From: Chryseobacterium sp. ISL-80
GTDB lineage: Bacteria > Bacillota > Bacilli > Bacillales > Cytobacillaceae
Length of the DNA stretch: 64,000 nt
NCBI GenBank assembly: GCA_018613055.1
Contig: JAGGQZ010000003.1
Span: forward strand, 1-64,000
Direction of reading: 5' to 3'
Part shown: piece by piece, positions 52,295 to 62,845 of the stretch
How positions within the stretch are numbered: position 1 is the stretch's first letter
Layout of the letters: the number at the start of each line of letters is the position of its first letter
Notes under the pieces: model-generated
Seen by the model: the letters and a program-made list of their open reading frames with translations, nothing else
Told to the model about the DNA's origin: nothing
The model's database searches: none
Position numbers and translations under genes: made by a program

Positions 52295-53425
52295 TTATTT
52301 TTTCGCTTTGAAAAAGGCTTTAAATAACTCATCGACTCCTGAGGCGACTGGCCTGTTTCCTGAAATCACTTCGTTTTCTATTATCGGCAGCAAACTTTTG
52401 ATCGCAGGATGATGAAAAAAATTCATCTGAAGCTGGTCGATGATCATATCATTCAGCCATTCCTTTGTCTGGGATCTTCTTCTTTCCTCAAAAATCCCGC
52501 TTTCCTTTGTAAGGCTCGAGAAGTCCGAAATCATTTTCCATATCTCGTCGTTCCCTTTATCATACAGCGCAGAACTCGTTAAAGCGGTCGTTTGCCAACC
52601 CTTCGTTGCCGGCTGCAGGAAATGAAGAATCCTATTATATTCTTCTTTTGTCTTTTTGGCAGCCTGTTCATTTTGACCATCTGCTTTATTGACAATAACC
52701 GAATCCGCAAGTTCCATGATTCCTTTTTTCATGCCCTGGAGTTCGTCACCTGCACCCGTGAGGACAAGCAGCATGAAGAAATCGACCATATCCCTGACTA
52801 TGACTTCGCTCTGTCCGACACCGACCGTTTCAACCAGGATGACATCAAAGCCTGCTGCTTCACAGACAAGCATTGTTTCCCTCGTTTTACGGTGTACACC
52901 CCCAAGTTTCCCTCCGGATGGGGAGGGACGGATGAAGGCCCGCGGATTTCTCGCAAGCTTTTCCATCCTTGTCTTATCTCCTAGGATGCTTCCACCTGTC
53001 AAGCTTGAGGTAGGGTCCACAGCGAGTACTGCAACCTTGTGTCCCAGCTCGCACAGATAGCTGCCGAAGCTTTCGATAAAGGTGCTCTTCCCAGCTCCCG
53101 GGACACCTGTGATGCCAATCCTGATGGATTTTCCCGATACAGGAAGGAGTCTTTGCAAAAGAGATTGGGCATATTGAAAATCATGCTCCGCGTTGCTTTC
53201 AATCAAAGTGATTCCTTTTGCCAGTGCCGTCCTGTTCCCGTTCATGATTTCAGCTGCAAGAGAATCCGGGTCTATTTTACGGGCTACTGTTTTTTTTACG
53301 AAACGTCCTGTTTTTACAGTGAGTTCATTACCATGACCATTCCCTGATACTCCCGGCTTCACGGTGCTTGAAAAGGAATCAGCCTTCCCCGGGTCAAACC
53401 ATTCAGGCTTTTTTTCGTCCTTCAT
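52295..53425 (-). CDS. meaB: Methylmalonyl-CoA mutase-associated GTPase MeaB
   Basis: G-protein chaperone that loads and protects adenosylcobalamin in the mutase. The 376-aa protein has Walker A GITGVPGAGKSTF, DPTSSLTGGSILGDKTRM (switch I), ETVGVGQSE (switch II) and a NKADG specificity motif. The start overlaps the mutB stop as TAATG. The C-terminal region contains the family dimerisation helices. Confidence 0.94.
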   Translation of the reverse strand: MKDEKKPEWFDPGKADSFSSTVKPGVSGNGHGNELTVKTGRFVKKTVARKIDPDSLAAEIMNGNRTALAKGITLIESNAEHDFQYAQSLLQRLLPVSGKSIRIGITGVPGAGKSTFIESFGSYLCELGHKVAVLAVDPTSSLTGGSILGDKTRMEKLARNPRAFIRPSPSGGKLGGVHRKTRETMLVCEAAGFDVILVETVGVGQSEVIVRDMVDFFMLLVLTGAGDELQGMKKGIMELADSVIVNKADGQNEQAAKKTKEEYNRILHFLQPATKGWQTTALTSSALYDKGNDEIWKMISDFSSLTKESGIFEERRRSQTKEWLNDMIIDQLQMNFFHHPAIKSLLPIIENEVISGNRPVASGVDELFKAFFKAKK

Positions 53426-55605
53426 TAGTGGGACACTTCCTCATAGCCCAAGCGCTCATAAATTGTCCGCAACACTTTTTGGGCTGCAACCGGAATGATC
53501 GTTCCAGGCCCAAAAATTGCGCTGGCTCCATTGTCATATAAAAACCGGTAGTCCTGAGCAGGGATGACTCCGCCGACTATGACCACAATGTCTTCACGTC
53601 CAAGCTTCTTCAGCTCATTTACAAGCTGGGGCAATAGCGTTTTATGCCCAGCTGCCAGAGAGCTGATCCCTATGGCGTGAACATCGTTTTCCACTGCCTG
53701 GATGGCTGTTTCTTCAGGTGTCTGGAAAAGCGGTCCGATATCGACATCAAAGCCTAAGTCTGCAAAAGCGGTTGAAATGACTTTAGCACCCCGGTCATGG
53801 CCATCCTGCCCCATCTTGGCAATCATGATTCGCGGTCTGCGCCCTTCATTTTCGAGGAACTCTGCCGTCATTTGCTGTACTTCGGAAATCTCTTCTTCAT
53901 TCGTGAAAGCTGCACTGTATACCCCGCTTACTGACCGGATGACTGCTTTATGCCTTCCTGCCGCTTTTTCGATGGCATCTGAAATCTCTCCCAGTGTCGC
54001 CCTTGCCCGTGCGGCTCTTACTGCATACTCGAGTAGATTGCCTTCACCAGTTTCGGCCACAGCAGCCAGATCATTCAAAGCGGATTCTACTTTTTCATCA
54101 TCACGATTTTCTTTCAGCTGCTTCAGCCTTTCGATCTGTTTCGCGCGCACGGCGGAGTTATCGATATCGAGGATTTCAAGCGGATCCTCCTGATCAAGCC
54201 TGTATTTATTCACCCCGATAATTGTTTCTTTACTAGAGTCAATCTGGGCCTGGCGTCTTGCAGCTGCTTCTTCAATGCGCATCTTCGGCAAACCCGTTTC
54301 GATCGCTTTAGCCATACCGCCAAGATTTTCAATCTCTTCGATATGCTCCCAAGCTCTCTCAATCAGCGCGTCTGTCAGACTTTCAACATAATAGCTTCCT
54401 GCCCATGGATCGATCACTTTTGTTATCCCGGTCTCTTCCTGCAAAAATAATTGTGTGTTGCGGGCAATGCGGGCAGAGAAATCCGTTGGCAGCGCGATCG
54501 CTTCATCAAGAGCATTGGTGTGCAAGGATTGTGTGTGGCCCATCGCCGCGGCATGTGCCTCCACCAATGTACGGATTACGTTATTATATGGGTCCTGCTC
54601 GGTCAGGCTCCATCCCGATGTCTGTGAATGTGTCCTCAATGCCATTGACTTTTCATTTTTCGGATTGAAAGTCTTGATCATTTTTGCCCAAATAAATCTT
54701 GCTGCCCTCATTTTGGCAACTTCCATGAAATAGTTCATGCCGATCGCCCAGAAGAAACTTAATCTCGGAGCGAATGAATCGATATCAATGCCGGCTTTCA
54801 AGCCTGTCCGCACATATTCAAGGCCATCTGCCAGCGTGTAGGCTAATTCAATATCTGCCGGTGCTCCAGCTTCCTGCATATGATAGCCAGAAATACTGAT
54901 TGAATTGAATTTAGGCATGTATTTGGATGTGTACTCGAAAATATCAGCGATGATTTTCATTGACATGTCAGGCGGGTAAATATAGGTGTTCCTGACCATG
55001 TACTCTTTCAGGATATCATTCTGGATCGTACCGGATAATTGATCCTGTGTTACTCCCTGTTCCTCGGCTGTCACAATAAAGAATGCCATGATCGGAAGGA
55101 CAGCCCCGTTCATTGTCATTGACACAGACATCTGATCAAGCGGAATTCCATCAAACAGGATTTTCATATCGAGGATGGAGTCAATCGCGACACCAGCCTT
55201 TCCGACGTCACCTTCCACCCGCGGATGGTCTGAATCGTATCCCCTGTGGGTCGCAAGGTCAAAGGCAACAGACAAACCCTTTTGTCCCATCGCCAGGTTC
55301 CTTCTGTAAAATGCGTTGCTTTCTTCTGCAGTTGAAAAGCCTGCATACTGTCTTACCGTCCATGGACGGTTTACATACATCGCAGGATACGGTCCCCTTG
55401 TGTAAGGCGGCAAACCAGGCAGACCATCCAGATGGTTCGCAGACGCGAGATCTTCCTTTGTATACACGGCCTTCACTTTGATCTGTTCATTTGTTTCAAA
55501 TAACAAGTCTTCGAGCTTTTCTTTTATATAAGAGTCAACCTGCTCCTTGCCTTCCTTTTTCTCATCAGCAAATATAGTGACTTTTGTAAAATCAGGCTTT
55601 TGCAT
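53425..55605 (-). CDS. mutB: Methylmalonyl-CoA mutase large (alpha) subunit
   Basis: Isomerises (R)-methylmalonyl-CoA to succinyl-CoA with adenosylcobalamin. The 726-aa protein has the catalytic TIM barrel ([18 protein letters not shown] near the start) and the C-terminal B12-binding domain with DxHxxG ([12 protein letters not shown], about residue 607). Start overlaps the mutA end by 14 nt. Co-operonic with meaB. Confidence 0.97.
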   Translation of the reverse strand: MQKPDFTKVTIFADEKKEGKEQVDSYIKEKLEDLLFETNEQIKVKAVYTKEDLASANHLDGLPGLPPYTRGPYPAMYVNRPWTVRQYAGFSTAEESNAFYRRNLAMGQKGLSVAFDLATHRGYDSDHPRVEGDVGKAGVAIDSILDMKILFDGIPLDQMSVSMTMNGAVLPIMAFFIVTAEEQGVTQDQLSGTIQNDILKEYMVRNTYIYPPDMSMKIIADIFEYTSKYMPKFNSISISGYHMQEAGAPADIELAYTLADGLEYVRTGLKAGIDIDSFAPRLSFFWAIGMNYFMEVAKMRAARFIWAKMIKTFNPKNEKSMALRTHSQTSGWSLTEQDPYNNVIRTLVEAHAAAMGHTQSLHTNALDEAIALPTDFSARIARNTQLFLQEETGITKVIDPWAGSYYVESLTDALIERAWEHIEEIENLGGMAKAIETGLPKMRIEEAAARRQAQIDSSKETIIGVNKYRLDQEDPLEILDIDNSAVRAKQIERLKQLKENRDDEKVESALNDLAAVAETGEGNLLEYAVRAARARATLGEISDAIEKAAGRHKAVIRSVSGVYSAAFTNEEEISEVQQMTAEFLENEGRRPRIMIAKMGQDGHDRGAKVISTAFADLGFDVDIGPLFQTPEETAIQAVENDVHAIGISSLAAGHKTLLPQLVNELKKLGREDIVVIVGGVIPAQDYRFLYDNGASAIFGPGTIIPVAAQKVLRTIYERLGYEEVSH

Positions 55606-57547
55606 TGGTTCCTACCTCCATTTCTTGAAGGATCGAAGATAGCGACTGGTATGCATTGCTTCTTACATGCAGGAAATCCTGGATTCCGGCAGTTTTCCAC
55701 TCGCTTTCTTTTTCCTCCGGAATTCCTGCCAGATAAAGCTTTACATCATATTCCTTCTTGATTTCCAGCGCCAGCCCGGGACCGAATGAATTGTAGGAAG
55801 TCTGGTCCCCGCTGATGACAAATTGTTTTGCACTTGATGCTTTGATGAATTCCAGCGCTTCCTGAACTGTATGGATCTCGCCGCTCCTTAGCGCATGAAT
55901 GCCGCCCGCTGATAAAAGACCAGAAATAAAATCCGCTCTTGGCTTGTGCTTTTTCAGCTGATTTAGGCAGATTAAGCCAACCACCGGACGCTGCCCCATT
56001 TTCTCCAGTCCATTTGCCCTGAATCTCAGTTTTTCAAACGGTTGTGATAAACGTTTGGATTCTAATGGCGCAAAGCTTTTTTCTATGTCTTCAAATCTTT
56101 TTAATAGAGAATCCTCTGACTCAATCATTTTCACGCTGTCCGCAAGCGTGCCTCCGAAATATTTACTATTTCTATCCTGTACTTCAGGCTGGCTGACAGC
56201 TTCTGATAGATTGGCATAAACATTTGTCCCGATGATGCTCTTTTTCCGATTGAAAATATCCTGTTCCCGGGCATCGGCCGTCTTTGCAATCTGTTCATGG
56301 AACCATCCGGACTTAAGAGCCTCATAAATCCCTCCCCTGCCATCCAGCTCAAGGAACAGATCCCACGCCTTTTCAGCTAGTTCATTAGTCAAGGATTCGA
56401 TATACCACGATCCTCCTGCAGGGTCAGCTACCTTTTCGAGATGTGCCTCGGATTTAAGGATCAGCTGTGTATTGCGGGCAACCCTTTCAGAGAAGGCACT
56501 AACTGTTCCTGCTGCTTCCTCGAAGCTTCCTGTGTGGAGATACTGTATGCCTCCCAGTACTGCAGCAAAGGCTTCATTCCCCACTCTGAGCATATTCACG
56601 TAAGGGTCAAAGATTGTTTTCGTGAACTTTGAAGTTTCAGCTGATACTACCATTCTTTGATCTTCTCGTTCAGCCCCGAATGCTTCTGCTATTTTACTCC
56701 AAAGGATCCTGGCAGCCCTAAGCTTGGCTGTTTCCATGAAGAAGTTCGAGCCTATTGCAAAGTGGAACACGAATTTTGATAACGCTTTCTTTAGATCCCA
56801 TCCCTGGTCAAGCAGTTGCTGCAGCAGGTATACCCCGGTGGAAATGCCGGCAGCAAGTTCCTGAACCGCACTTGCACCGCTGTCATGATATGGGACAGTA
56901 TTGGCGAGCACTGTTTTTAGTTGTGGCAATTGCTGGTCTGCTTCCTCCAGCACCTTTGCCCATTCTGCAAAAAATGCCTTTTCCTCTTTTGGAAGTCCCC
57001 CATTTTGGCCCGCGTCGGCAACAGGATCTGCGGCAACAAAACCCGAAACCTTACTTGAAGGCCCTGCCTCCTTGCAGGCAATTGACAATGCAGCAAGAAG
57101 CGGTGTTTGAAGCAATCCTGCATTCAAACTTAAAGGATAGTCATTTTTATAAGAAGCGAAGAATTCTGCCAATCCACGCTGGTCAGGGAACAAATCGGAT
57201 TTTACCTCAAAGGAAATCGCTGTTTGTCCCTTGGTTAAGGCAGAGTCCATCTTTTCTTTAAGTTCCGGCAAATCGTTGTAAGAAAGGCGGTTCGCTATAT
57301 GCCAGGATTCAGACTGGTATCCGTATGGATGGATGCCGCGCCTGTAGTCTGGTTCCCCAGGAAGAGCCCCAGCCAATTCATCCGGGAGATCATTTTTTGT
57401 GTAAAGCGGCTTAAGAGTGATATCTTCATATGTATGTGTATAAAGTGTTTCAATCGGCTTTCCTTTTAATGAAGCAGCAGCTTTCTTTTGCCAGTCTTCA
57501 AATGCCGCGTCCTTGAACGAGGCAGCCTTCATGTTCTCAATTGTCAT
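55592..57547 (-). CDS. mutA: Methylmalonyl-CoA mutase small (beta) subunit
   Basis: Partner subunit of the mutase heterodimer. The 651-aa protein is homologous to MutB over the barrel domain ([34 protein letters not shown]) but lacks the DxHxxG cobalamin ligand, as expected for the non-catalytic subunit. Start is uncertain: the ATG giving [16 protein letters not shown] has a weak ribosome site; longer readings to 57595 are possible. Heads mutA-mutB-meaB. Confidence 0.92.
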   Translation of the reverse strand: MTIENMKAASFKDAAFEDWQKKAAASLKGKPIETLYTHTYEDITLKPLYTKNDLPDELAGALPGEPDYRRGIHPYGYQSESWHIANRLSYNDLPELKEKMDSALTKGQTAISFEVKSDLFPDQRGLAEFFASYKNDYPLSLNAGLLQTPLLAALSIACKEAGPSSKVSGFVAADPVADAGQNGGLPKEEKAFFAEWAKVLEEADQQLPQLKTVLANTVPYHDSGASAVQELAAGISTGVYLLQQLLDQGWDLKKALSKFVFHFAIGSNFFMETAKLRAARILWSKIAEAFGAEREDQRMVVSAETSKFTKTIFDPYVNMLRVGNEAFAAVLGGIQYLHTGSFEEAAGTVSAFSERVARNTQLILKSEAHLEKVADPAGGSWYIESLTNELAEKAWDLFLELDGRGGIYEALKSGWFHEQIAKTADAREQDIFNRKKSIIGTNVYANLSEAVSQPEVQDRNSKYFGGTLADSVKMIESEDSLLKRFEDIEKSFAPLESKRLSQPFEKLRFRANGLEKMGQRPVVGLICLNQLKKHKPRADFISGLLSAGGIHALRSGEIHTVQEALEFIKASSAKQFVISGDQTSYNSFGPGLALEIKKEYDVKLYLAGIPEEKESEWKTAGIQDFLHVRSNAYQSLSSILQEMEVGTNAKA

Positions 57548-57700
57548 AAACTTCACTGTCCAAAGTTCAGACAGCCTTCCCCCCTTCGCATGCAATTGTG
57601 ATAAAATTCTAATTTTTATATTCCTCTTTTATTTTAGTATACGAATGCTATTCTAGCAACGAACGACCATTTCAGTTTTATCAATTTAACCTCCATAGGA

Positions 57701-57726
57701 AAACGCCCAGAATTGTTCTGGGCGTC
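57701..57726 (-). terminator. Terminator of the bkd operon
   Basis: ACGCCCAGAA-CAA-TTCTGGGCGT, then TTTT, on the minus strand just after bkdB. Confidence 0.85.
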
Positions 57727-57740
57727 TTTAGATAGATGAA

Positions 57741-59045
57741 TTAATAGATTGATGTTGTGTCTTTTGATGTGTTTTCCAGGATCTCTTTTACCCTTGCGAG
57801 GAAACGTCCGCAAACAAGGCCGTCCAGTACACGATGGTCAAGGGACAGGCACAGGTTGACCATATCGCGAACTGCGATCATGCCATTGTTCATTACGACA
57901 GGACGCTTAACGATTGACTCGACCTGAAGGATCGCAGCCTGTGGGTAATTGATGATTCCCATTGATTGGACAGAACCGAAAGAACCTGTGTTGTTGACAG
58001 TGAAGGTACCGCCCTGCATGTCCTCGGAACGGAGCATGCCAGTACGTACCTTCTGGGCAAGTTCATTGATTTCCCGGCCAATGCCTTTGATTGTCTTTTC
58101 GTCTGCATTTTTAATGACAGGAACGAACAAGGCATCTTCCGTAGCAACCGCGATTGAAATATTGATATCTTTTTTCTGGATGATCTTCTCGCCAGCCCAC
58201 ATAGAATTAATTTGCGGGAATTCTTTCAATGCCTGTGCGACTGCTTTCACAAAGAAAGCAAAGAAAGTTAGGTTGAATCCTTCTTTTTTCTTGAAATCAT
58301 CCTTTAAACCATTTCTGTATTCTACAAGGTTTGTAACGTCCACTTCCACCATTGTCCAGGCATGCGGAGCTTCATGCTTGCTGCGCAGCATATTCGCAGC
58401 AATCGCCTTGCGGATTCCGCTCACAGGAATCTCGATGTCACCGGCAGCAACTGGTACAGACGGCGCAGGTGCAGATGCAGTTGCAGCTGCTGGCTGAGAT
58501 GGCGCAGCCGGCTGGGCTGGAGCCTCTGTCTGTGCAGCAGCTTGAGCCTTAGGTGCTTCTGCAGAAGGCTGAGGAATATTTCCGGATTGAATGATCTGCT
58601 GTAGATCTTTACGGGTAATCCTTCCGCCTGCCCCTGTACCATTAACCAGAGCCAAGTCGATATTGTGCTCCTGAGCTAGCTTCAGCACTGCAGGTGAGTA
58701 CCTTGCTCTGTTTCCATCATTGCCGGACACTGCTGGTGCAGCATTTCCTGGTGCAGCTTCTGCTGCAGGTTTCTCTGCAGCTGGAGCCTCCTCGGTGCTG
58801 CCGCCCTCAATTTCAATGGTGCAAATGATTTCACCAACCGCAAAAGTATCTCCTTCATTCGCAATCAATTCCTTGATTGTACCTGTAAATGAAGATGGTA
58901 CTTCAGCATTTACCTTGTCAGTCATGACTTCGGCCAGTGGATCGTATTTATTTACTTTATCACCAACAGAAACCAGCCATTTGCTGATTGTTCCTTCCGT
59001 AACACTCTCGCCTAATTGAGGCATTTTGATTTGTTCGATCGCCAC
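57741..59045 (-). CDS. bkdB: Branched-chain alpha-keto acid dehydrogenase E2, lipoamide acyltransferase
   Basis: Core of the bkd complex; carries the lipoyl group and makes isobutyryl-, isovaleryl- or 2-methylbutyryl-CoA. The 434-aa protein has a lipoyl domain (MTDKVNAEVPS with Lys near 44), Ala/Pro-rich linkers, a peripheral subunit-binding domain (RYSPAVLKLAQEHNID) and the acyltransferase with LDHRVLDG. GTG 59045 follows AAGGAGGG. Separated from bkdAB by the 257-bp gap holding dispersed element 2. Confidence 0.95.
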   Translation of the reverse strand: MAIEQIKMPQLGESVTEGTISKWLVSVGDKVNKYDPLAEVMTDKVNAEVPSSFTGTIKELIANEGDTFAVGEIICTIEIEGGSTEEAPAAEKPAAEAAPGNAAPAVSGNDGNRARYSPAVLKLAQEHNIDLALVNGTGAGGRITRKDLQQIIQSGNIPQPSAEAPKAQAAAQTEAPAQPAAPSQPAAATASAPAPSVPVAAGDIEIPVSGIRKAIAANMLRSKHEAPHAWTMVEVDVTNLVEYRNGLKDDFKKKEGFNLTFFAFFVKAVAQALKEFPQINSMWAGEKIIQKKDINISIAVATEDALFVPVIKNADEKTIKGIGREINELAQKVRTGMLRSEDMQGGTFTVNNTGSFGSVQSMGIINYPQAAILQVESIVKRPVVMNNGMIAVRDMVNLCLSLDHRVLDGLVCGRFLARVKEILENTSKDTTSIY

Positions 59046-59098
59046 AGGTTGACCCTCCTTCTTTTCTTATAATAGATTTGGAAAATATCCATTCGAGT

Positions 59099-59294
59099 CG
59101 GTGTCCAGCTACAGCGCCTAGCCCCTCGGGTCATAAGCCGCCGCGTGATGTACATTCGAAGAAGCTAGTTGCTCCCACGGCTAACGCCGCGTCGCAAGGC
59201 TGCAGGGAAGTATGTTCGGGGCAGTTGCCTGGCTGAGGAACTGCCTCCTCGCGGTTCGTCTTATGCCTGTCGGGGCTGACCAAGGCGCTTCCGC
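59099..59294. repeat. Dispersed structured element, copy 2 (between bkdAB and bkdB)
   Basis: About 196 bp, oriented + relative to copy 1. Left end GTCCAGCTACAGCGCCTAGC and right end GTCGGGGCTGACCAAGGCGCTT match copy 1's ends, but the middle (59135-59265) is different and has its own hairpins. The operon's minus-strand mRNA must pass through it. Confidence 0.85.
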
Positions 59295-59302
59295 ATTTCT
59301 AT

Positions 59303-60286
59303 TTAAAATTCAGCAAGCTCTCTCATTGCTTTTTCAACTTTATCAGGGTTGATCATGAAGTACTTCTCCATAGTAGGAGCGTATGGCATAGCAGGAACAT
59401 CCGGGCCAGCTAGCCTCTTGATCGGTGCATCGAGTTCGAATAAGCAGTGTTCAGCAATAATCGCAGAAACTTCGCTCATGATGCTGCCTTCTTTATTGTC
59501 TTCCGTTACAAGAAGGACTTTTCCAGTCTTGGATGCAGCTTCGATGATCGCTTCTTTGTCCAATGGATATACCGTTCGAAGATCCAGAATGTGAGCAGAG
59601 ATTCCATCCTTCGCAAGTCTTTCGGCTGCCTGAAGAGCAAAGTGAACAGCCAGGCCATAAGTGATGACGGTGATATCTTCACCCTCGCGCTTGACGTCAG
59701 CTTTTCCGATTGGAAGTACATAATCATCCTCTGGAACTTCGCCTTTGATCAATCGATAGGCACGCTTGTGTTCAAAGAACAACACTGGATCTTCATCCCT
59801 GATCGCAGCTTTCAGCAAACCTTTAACATCATAAGGTGTTGAAGGCATCACGATTTTCAGCCCAGGCTGGTTAGCAAATACTGCCTCAACAGACTGGGAG
59901 TGGTAAAGTGCACCATGGACGCCGCCGCCATACGGAGCACGGATGACCATCGGACAGCTCCAGTCATTGTTTGAGCGATAGCGGATCCTTGCCGCCTCTG
60001 AGATGATCTGGTTTACAGCAGGCATGATGAAATCTGCGAATTGCATCTCCGCAATCGGGCGCATTCCGTACATTGCCGCACCGATTCCAACACCAGCAAT
60101 CGCTGATTCCGCAAGCGGTGCATCGATGACCCGGTCTTCCCCGAACTTTTCGTATAAGCCCTGCGTAGCCTTGAAAACCCCGCCTTTTTTACCAACGTCT
60201 TCACCGAGGACAAAAACTCTCGGATCTCTTTCCATCTCTTCTTTGATTGCCAATGTCACTGCATCTATATAAGAAATTACCGCCAT
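59303..60286 (-). CDS. bkdAB: Branched-chain alpha-keto acid dehydrogenase E1 beta
   Basis: Thiamine-dependent E1 beta subunit. The 327-aa protein has the transketolase pyrimidine-binding domain with GLYEKFGEDRVIDAPLAESAIAGVGIGAAMYGMRPIAEMQF and the C-terminal domain with HILDLRTVYPLDKEAI. Ends just before element 2. The gap to bkdAA is 12 nt. Confidence 0.96.
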   Translation of the reverse strand: MAVISYIDAVTLAIKEEMERDPRVFVLGEDVGKKGGVFKATQGLYEKFGEDRVIDAPLAESAIAGVGIGAAMYGMRPIAEMQFADFIMPAVNQIISEAARIRYRSNNDWSCPMVIRAPYGGGVHGALYHSQSVEAVFANQPGLKIVMPSTPYDVKGLLKAAIRDEDPVLFFEHKRAYRLIKGEVPEDDYVLPIGKADVKREGEDITVITYGLAVHFALQAAERLAKDGISAHILDLRTVYPLDKEAIIEAASKTGKVLLVTEDNKEGSIMSEVSAIIAEHCLFELDAPIKRLAGPDVPAMPYAPTMEKYFMINPDKVEKAMRELAEF

Positions 60287-60298
60287 TTCCGTTCCCCC

Positions 60299-61294
60299 TT
60301 ACTCTTCAGCATATACGTATTTCAAAGCATGTTCAGGCTCTGCATACGGTGCATTTTCAGCATAATCTGTTGCTTCATTGACCAGCTTCATGATTCGATC
60401 GTTGATTTCCTTTTCACTCTCATCGTTCATTAGGCCATTTTCCTTTAAATATGCGCCGAAGGTAATGATAGGGTCCTTCGTCTTTGCCTGGGCAACTTCG
60501 TCAGGCGCACGGTAGCTTCTATCGTCATCATCTGATGAGTGCGGAGTCAGACGGTAGGAGACGGCCTCGACAAGTGTTGGGCCTTCACCACGGCGTCCGC
60601 GGTCAGCAGCTTCTTTTACCACTTTATAAACTTCTAAAGGATCATTTCCATCCACAGTGACCCCTGGCATGCCATAACCAATTGCACGGTCTGATACCTT
60701 TTCGGCAGCGACTTGTCTCTCATAAGGTATCGAGATTGCATATTTATTGTTCTCAACCATGAAAATGACAGGAAGCTTATGGACTCCCGCAAAGTTAGCT
60801 CCTTCGTGGAAATCGCCCTGGTTGGAAGATCCTTCTCCGAAGGTAACGAAGGTTACTAAGTCCTTTTTCTCCATTTTACCTGCAAGTGCGATTCCAACAG
60901 CGTGAGGAACCTGTGTTGTTACCGGTGAAGAACCTGTTACGATCCGGTTTTTCTTTTGCCCAAAATGTCCAGGCATCTGACGACCTCCAGAGTTTGGGTC
61001 TTCCGCTTTGGCAAAACCTGAAAGCATTAAGTCTTTTGCCGTCATGCCAAAAGTTAAGACCACACCCATGTCACGGTAATAAGGAAGTACATAGTCCTTC
61101 TCGCGATCAAGCGCAAAGGCAGCTCCTACCTGTGCTGCTTCCTGCCCCTGACAGGAAATCACAAAAGGAATTTTCCCGGCACGGTTCAATAGCCACATCC
61201 GCTCATCCAGCCGGCGGGCCAAAAGCATTGTTTCATACATTTCCATTACCTTTTCATCACTTAAGCCAAGTGCAGCGTGACGATTTTCTGCCAT
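60299..61294 (-). CDS. bkdAA: Branched-chain alpha-keto acid dehydrogenase E1 alpha
   Basis: TPP-binding E1 alpha subunit; decarboxylates branched-chain keto acids. The 331-aa protein has the TPP motif GEGSSNQGDFHEGANFAGVHKLPVIFMVENN and the SYRLTPHSSDDD phosphorylation-loop-like region. The family ATG at 61294, preceded by GGGAGG, is preferred to 61354. Confidence 0.96.
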   Translation of the reverse strand: MAENRHAALGLSDEKVMEMYETMLLARRLDERMWLLNRAGKIPFVISCQGQEAAQVGAAFALDREKDYVLPYYRDMGVVLTFGMTAKDLMLSGFAKAEDPNSGGRQMPGHFGQKKNRIVTGSSPVTTQVPHAVGIALAGKMEKKDLVTFVTFGEGSSNQGDFHEGANFAGVHKLPVIFMVENNKYAISIPYERQVAAEKVSDRAIGYGMPGVTVDGNDPLEVYKVVKEAADRGRRGEGPTLVEAVSYRLTPHSSDDDDRSYRAPDEVAQAKTKDPIITFGAYLKENGLMNDESEKEINDRIMKLVNEATDYAENAPYAEPEHALKYVYAEE

Positions 61295-61363
61295 CTTAAT
61301 ACCTCCCAATTGTTCGTACGAAGCTTTTCTTTTCGGAAAAGAGTTGTTGTTCATTAAAAAAAT

Positions 61364-62785
61364 TTAAGAATGGATTGCCTTTCCATCCACAGCCAGGGCA
61401 GCTTCACCGATGGCTTCAGATAATGTCGGATGCGGATGGATTGTGTGGGCAACTTCCCATGGTGTAGCATCCAAAACTTTTGCAAGTCCCGCTTCTGAGA
61501 TCATATCCGTCACATGCGGTCCAATCATATGGACACCTAAAATATCATTGGTTTCCTTGTCAGCTACGATTTTCACAAAACCATCTGACTCACCATATAC
61601 TAACGCCTTACCAATTGCTTTGAATGAGAACTTACCTGTCTTAACTTCAAAGCCTTTTTCTTTTGCTTCGTCTTCTGTCAATCCAACGCTGGCAGCCTCT
61701 GGAGAGCTGTAAATACATTTTGAGACGAGCGTATAGTCGATTGGATGAGGGTTTTGATTGGCAATGTGCTCAACTGCCACTATTCCTTCATGTGAAGCCA
61801 CATGCGCAAGCTGCAAGCCGCCAATCACATCACCGATCGCATAAATATGGGATTCCTTCGTCTGGTAAAATTCGTTTGTCTGGATGAATCCTCTTTCAAG
61901 CTGAATTTCAGTATTCTCAAGTCCAATTCCTTCAACATTAGCCTGGCGACCAACAGAAACCAGTAATTTTTCAGCAGTGAATTCTTTCGTTTCAGCTTTT
62001 ACCTCTGCACTGATCGTGACTCCATCACCTTTTTGGAGCGTCTCAGATAAGACTTTGGCACTTGTTACGATTTTCACGCCTTTTTTCTTCATCGCACGCT
62101 GCATCTCTCTTGAAACTTCCTTGTCTTCAGTTGGAACGATTCGATCAGCATACTCAATGACTGTCACTTCTGTTCCGAAATCAGCAAGCATGGAAGCCCA
62201 CTCAATCCCTATAACGCCTCCGCCAACGATGATGATCGACTTTGGAAGATCTTCCATGACAAGTGCTTCATCAGACGTCATGACATATTTGCCATCTGCT
62301 TCAAGGCCCGGCAGCGTCCTTGGACGTGAGCCAGTAGCGACGATCACATTTTTAGGGATGAGCATTTCGTTTTCTTCGCCATTATTCATCTCTACTGAAA
62401 TGGTACCCGGCATAGGTGAGAAAATGGAAGGGCCGAGGATTCTGCCCAAACCTTCAAAGACATCGATTTTCCCCTGTTTCATCAGGTGCTGGACTCCTTT
62501 ATGGAGCTGCTCGACAATCTTCTCTTTCCTTTCCTGCACTTTGGTGAAATTCACCGCAACCTCGCCAACTGTAATCCCAAAGTTTTCACTTTTCTTTGCA
62601 GTTGCATACACTTCAGCACTTCTAAGCAATGCCTTGCTTGGAATACAGCCTTTATGAAGGCATGTTCCACCCAGCTTTCCTTTTTCAACGATGGCAGTTT
62701 TCAACCCAAGCTGAGAAGCCCTGATTGCTGCCACGTATCCTCCTGTACCGCCTCCGAGAATGACTAAATCATATTCTTGAGCCAT
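61364..62785 (-). CDS. lpdV: Dihydrolipoyl dehydrogenase (E3), LpdV
   Basis: FAD enzyme that reoxidises the lipoyl groups of BkdB. The 473-aa protein has the FAD motif VILGGGTGGYVAAIRASQLGL, redox disulfide GGTCLHKGCIPSK, second Rossmann IIVGGGVIGIEWASML and the catalytic HPHPTLSE. Located between buk and bkdAA, so it is the bkd-specific E3. Confidence 0.96.
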   Translation of the reverse strand: MAQEYDLVILGGGTGGYVAAIRASQLGLKTAIVEKGKLGGTCLHKGCIPSKALLRSAEVYATAKKSENFGITVGEVAVNFTKVQERKEKIVEQLHKGVQHLMKQGKIDVFEGLGRILGPSIFSPMPGTISVEMNNGEENEMLIPKNVIVATGSRPRTLPGLEADGKYVMTSDEALVMEDLPKSIIIVGGGVIGIEWASMLADFGTEVTVIEYADRIVPTEDKEVSREMQRAMKKKGVKIVTSAKVLSETLQKGDGVTISAEVKAETKEFTAEKLLVSVGRQANVEGIGLENTEIQLERGFIQTNEFYQTKESHIYAIGDVIGGLQLAHVASHEGIVAVEHIANQNPHPIDYTLVSKCIYSSPEAASVGLTEDEAKEKGFEVKTGKFSFKAIGKALVYGESDGFVKIVADKETNDILGVHMIGPHVTDMISEAGLAKVLDATPWEVAHTIHPHPTLSEAIGEAALAVDGKAIHS

Positions 62786-62845
62786 CGGTATCCCTCCTCT
62801 ATATATATTAACTAAGAATGTTGGTTCAATTTCAGCACTGCATGG

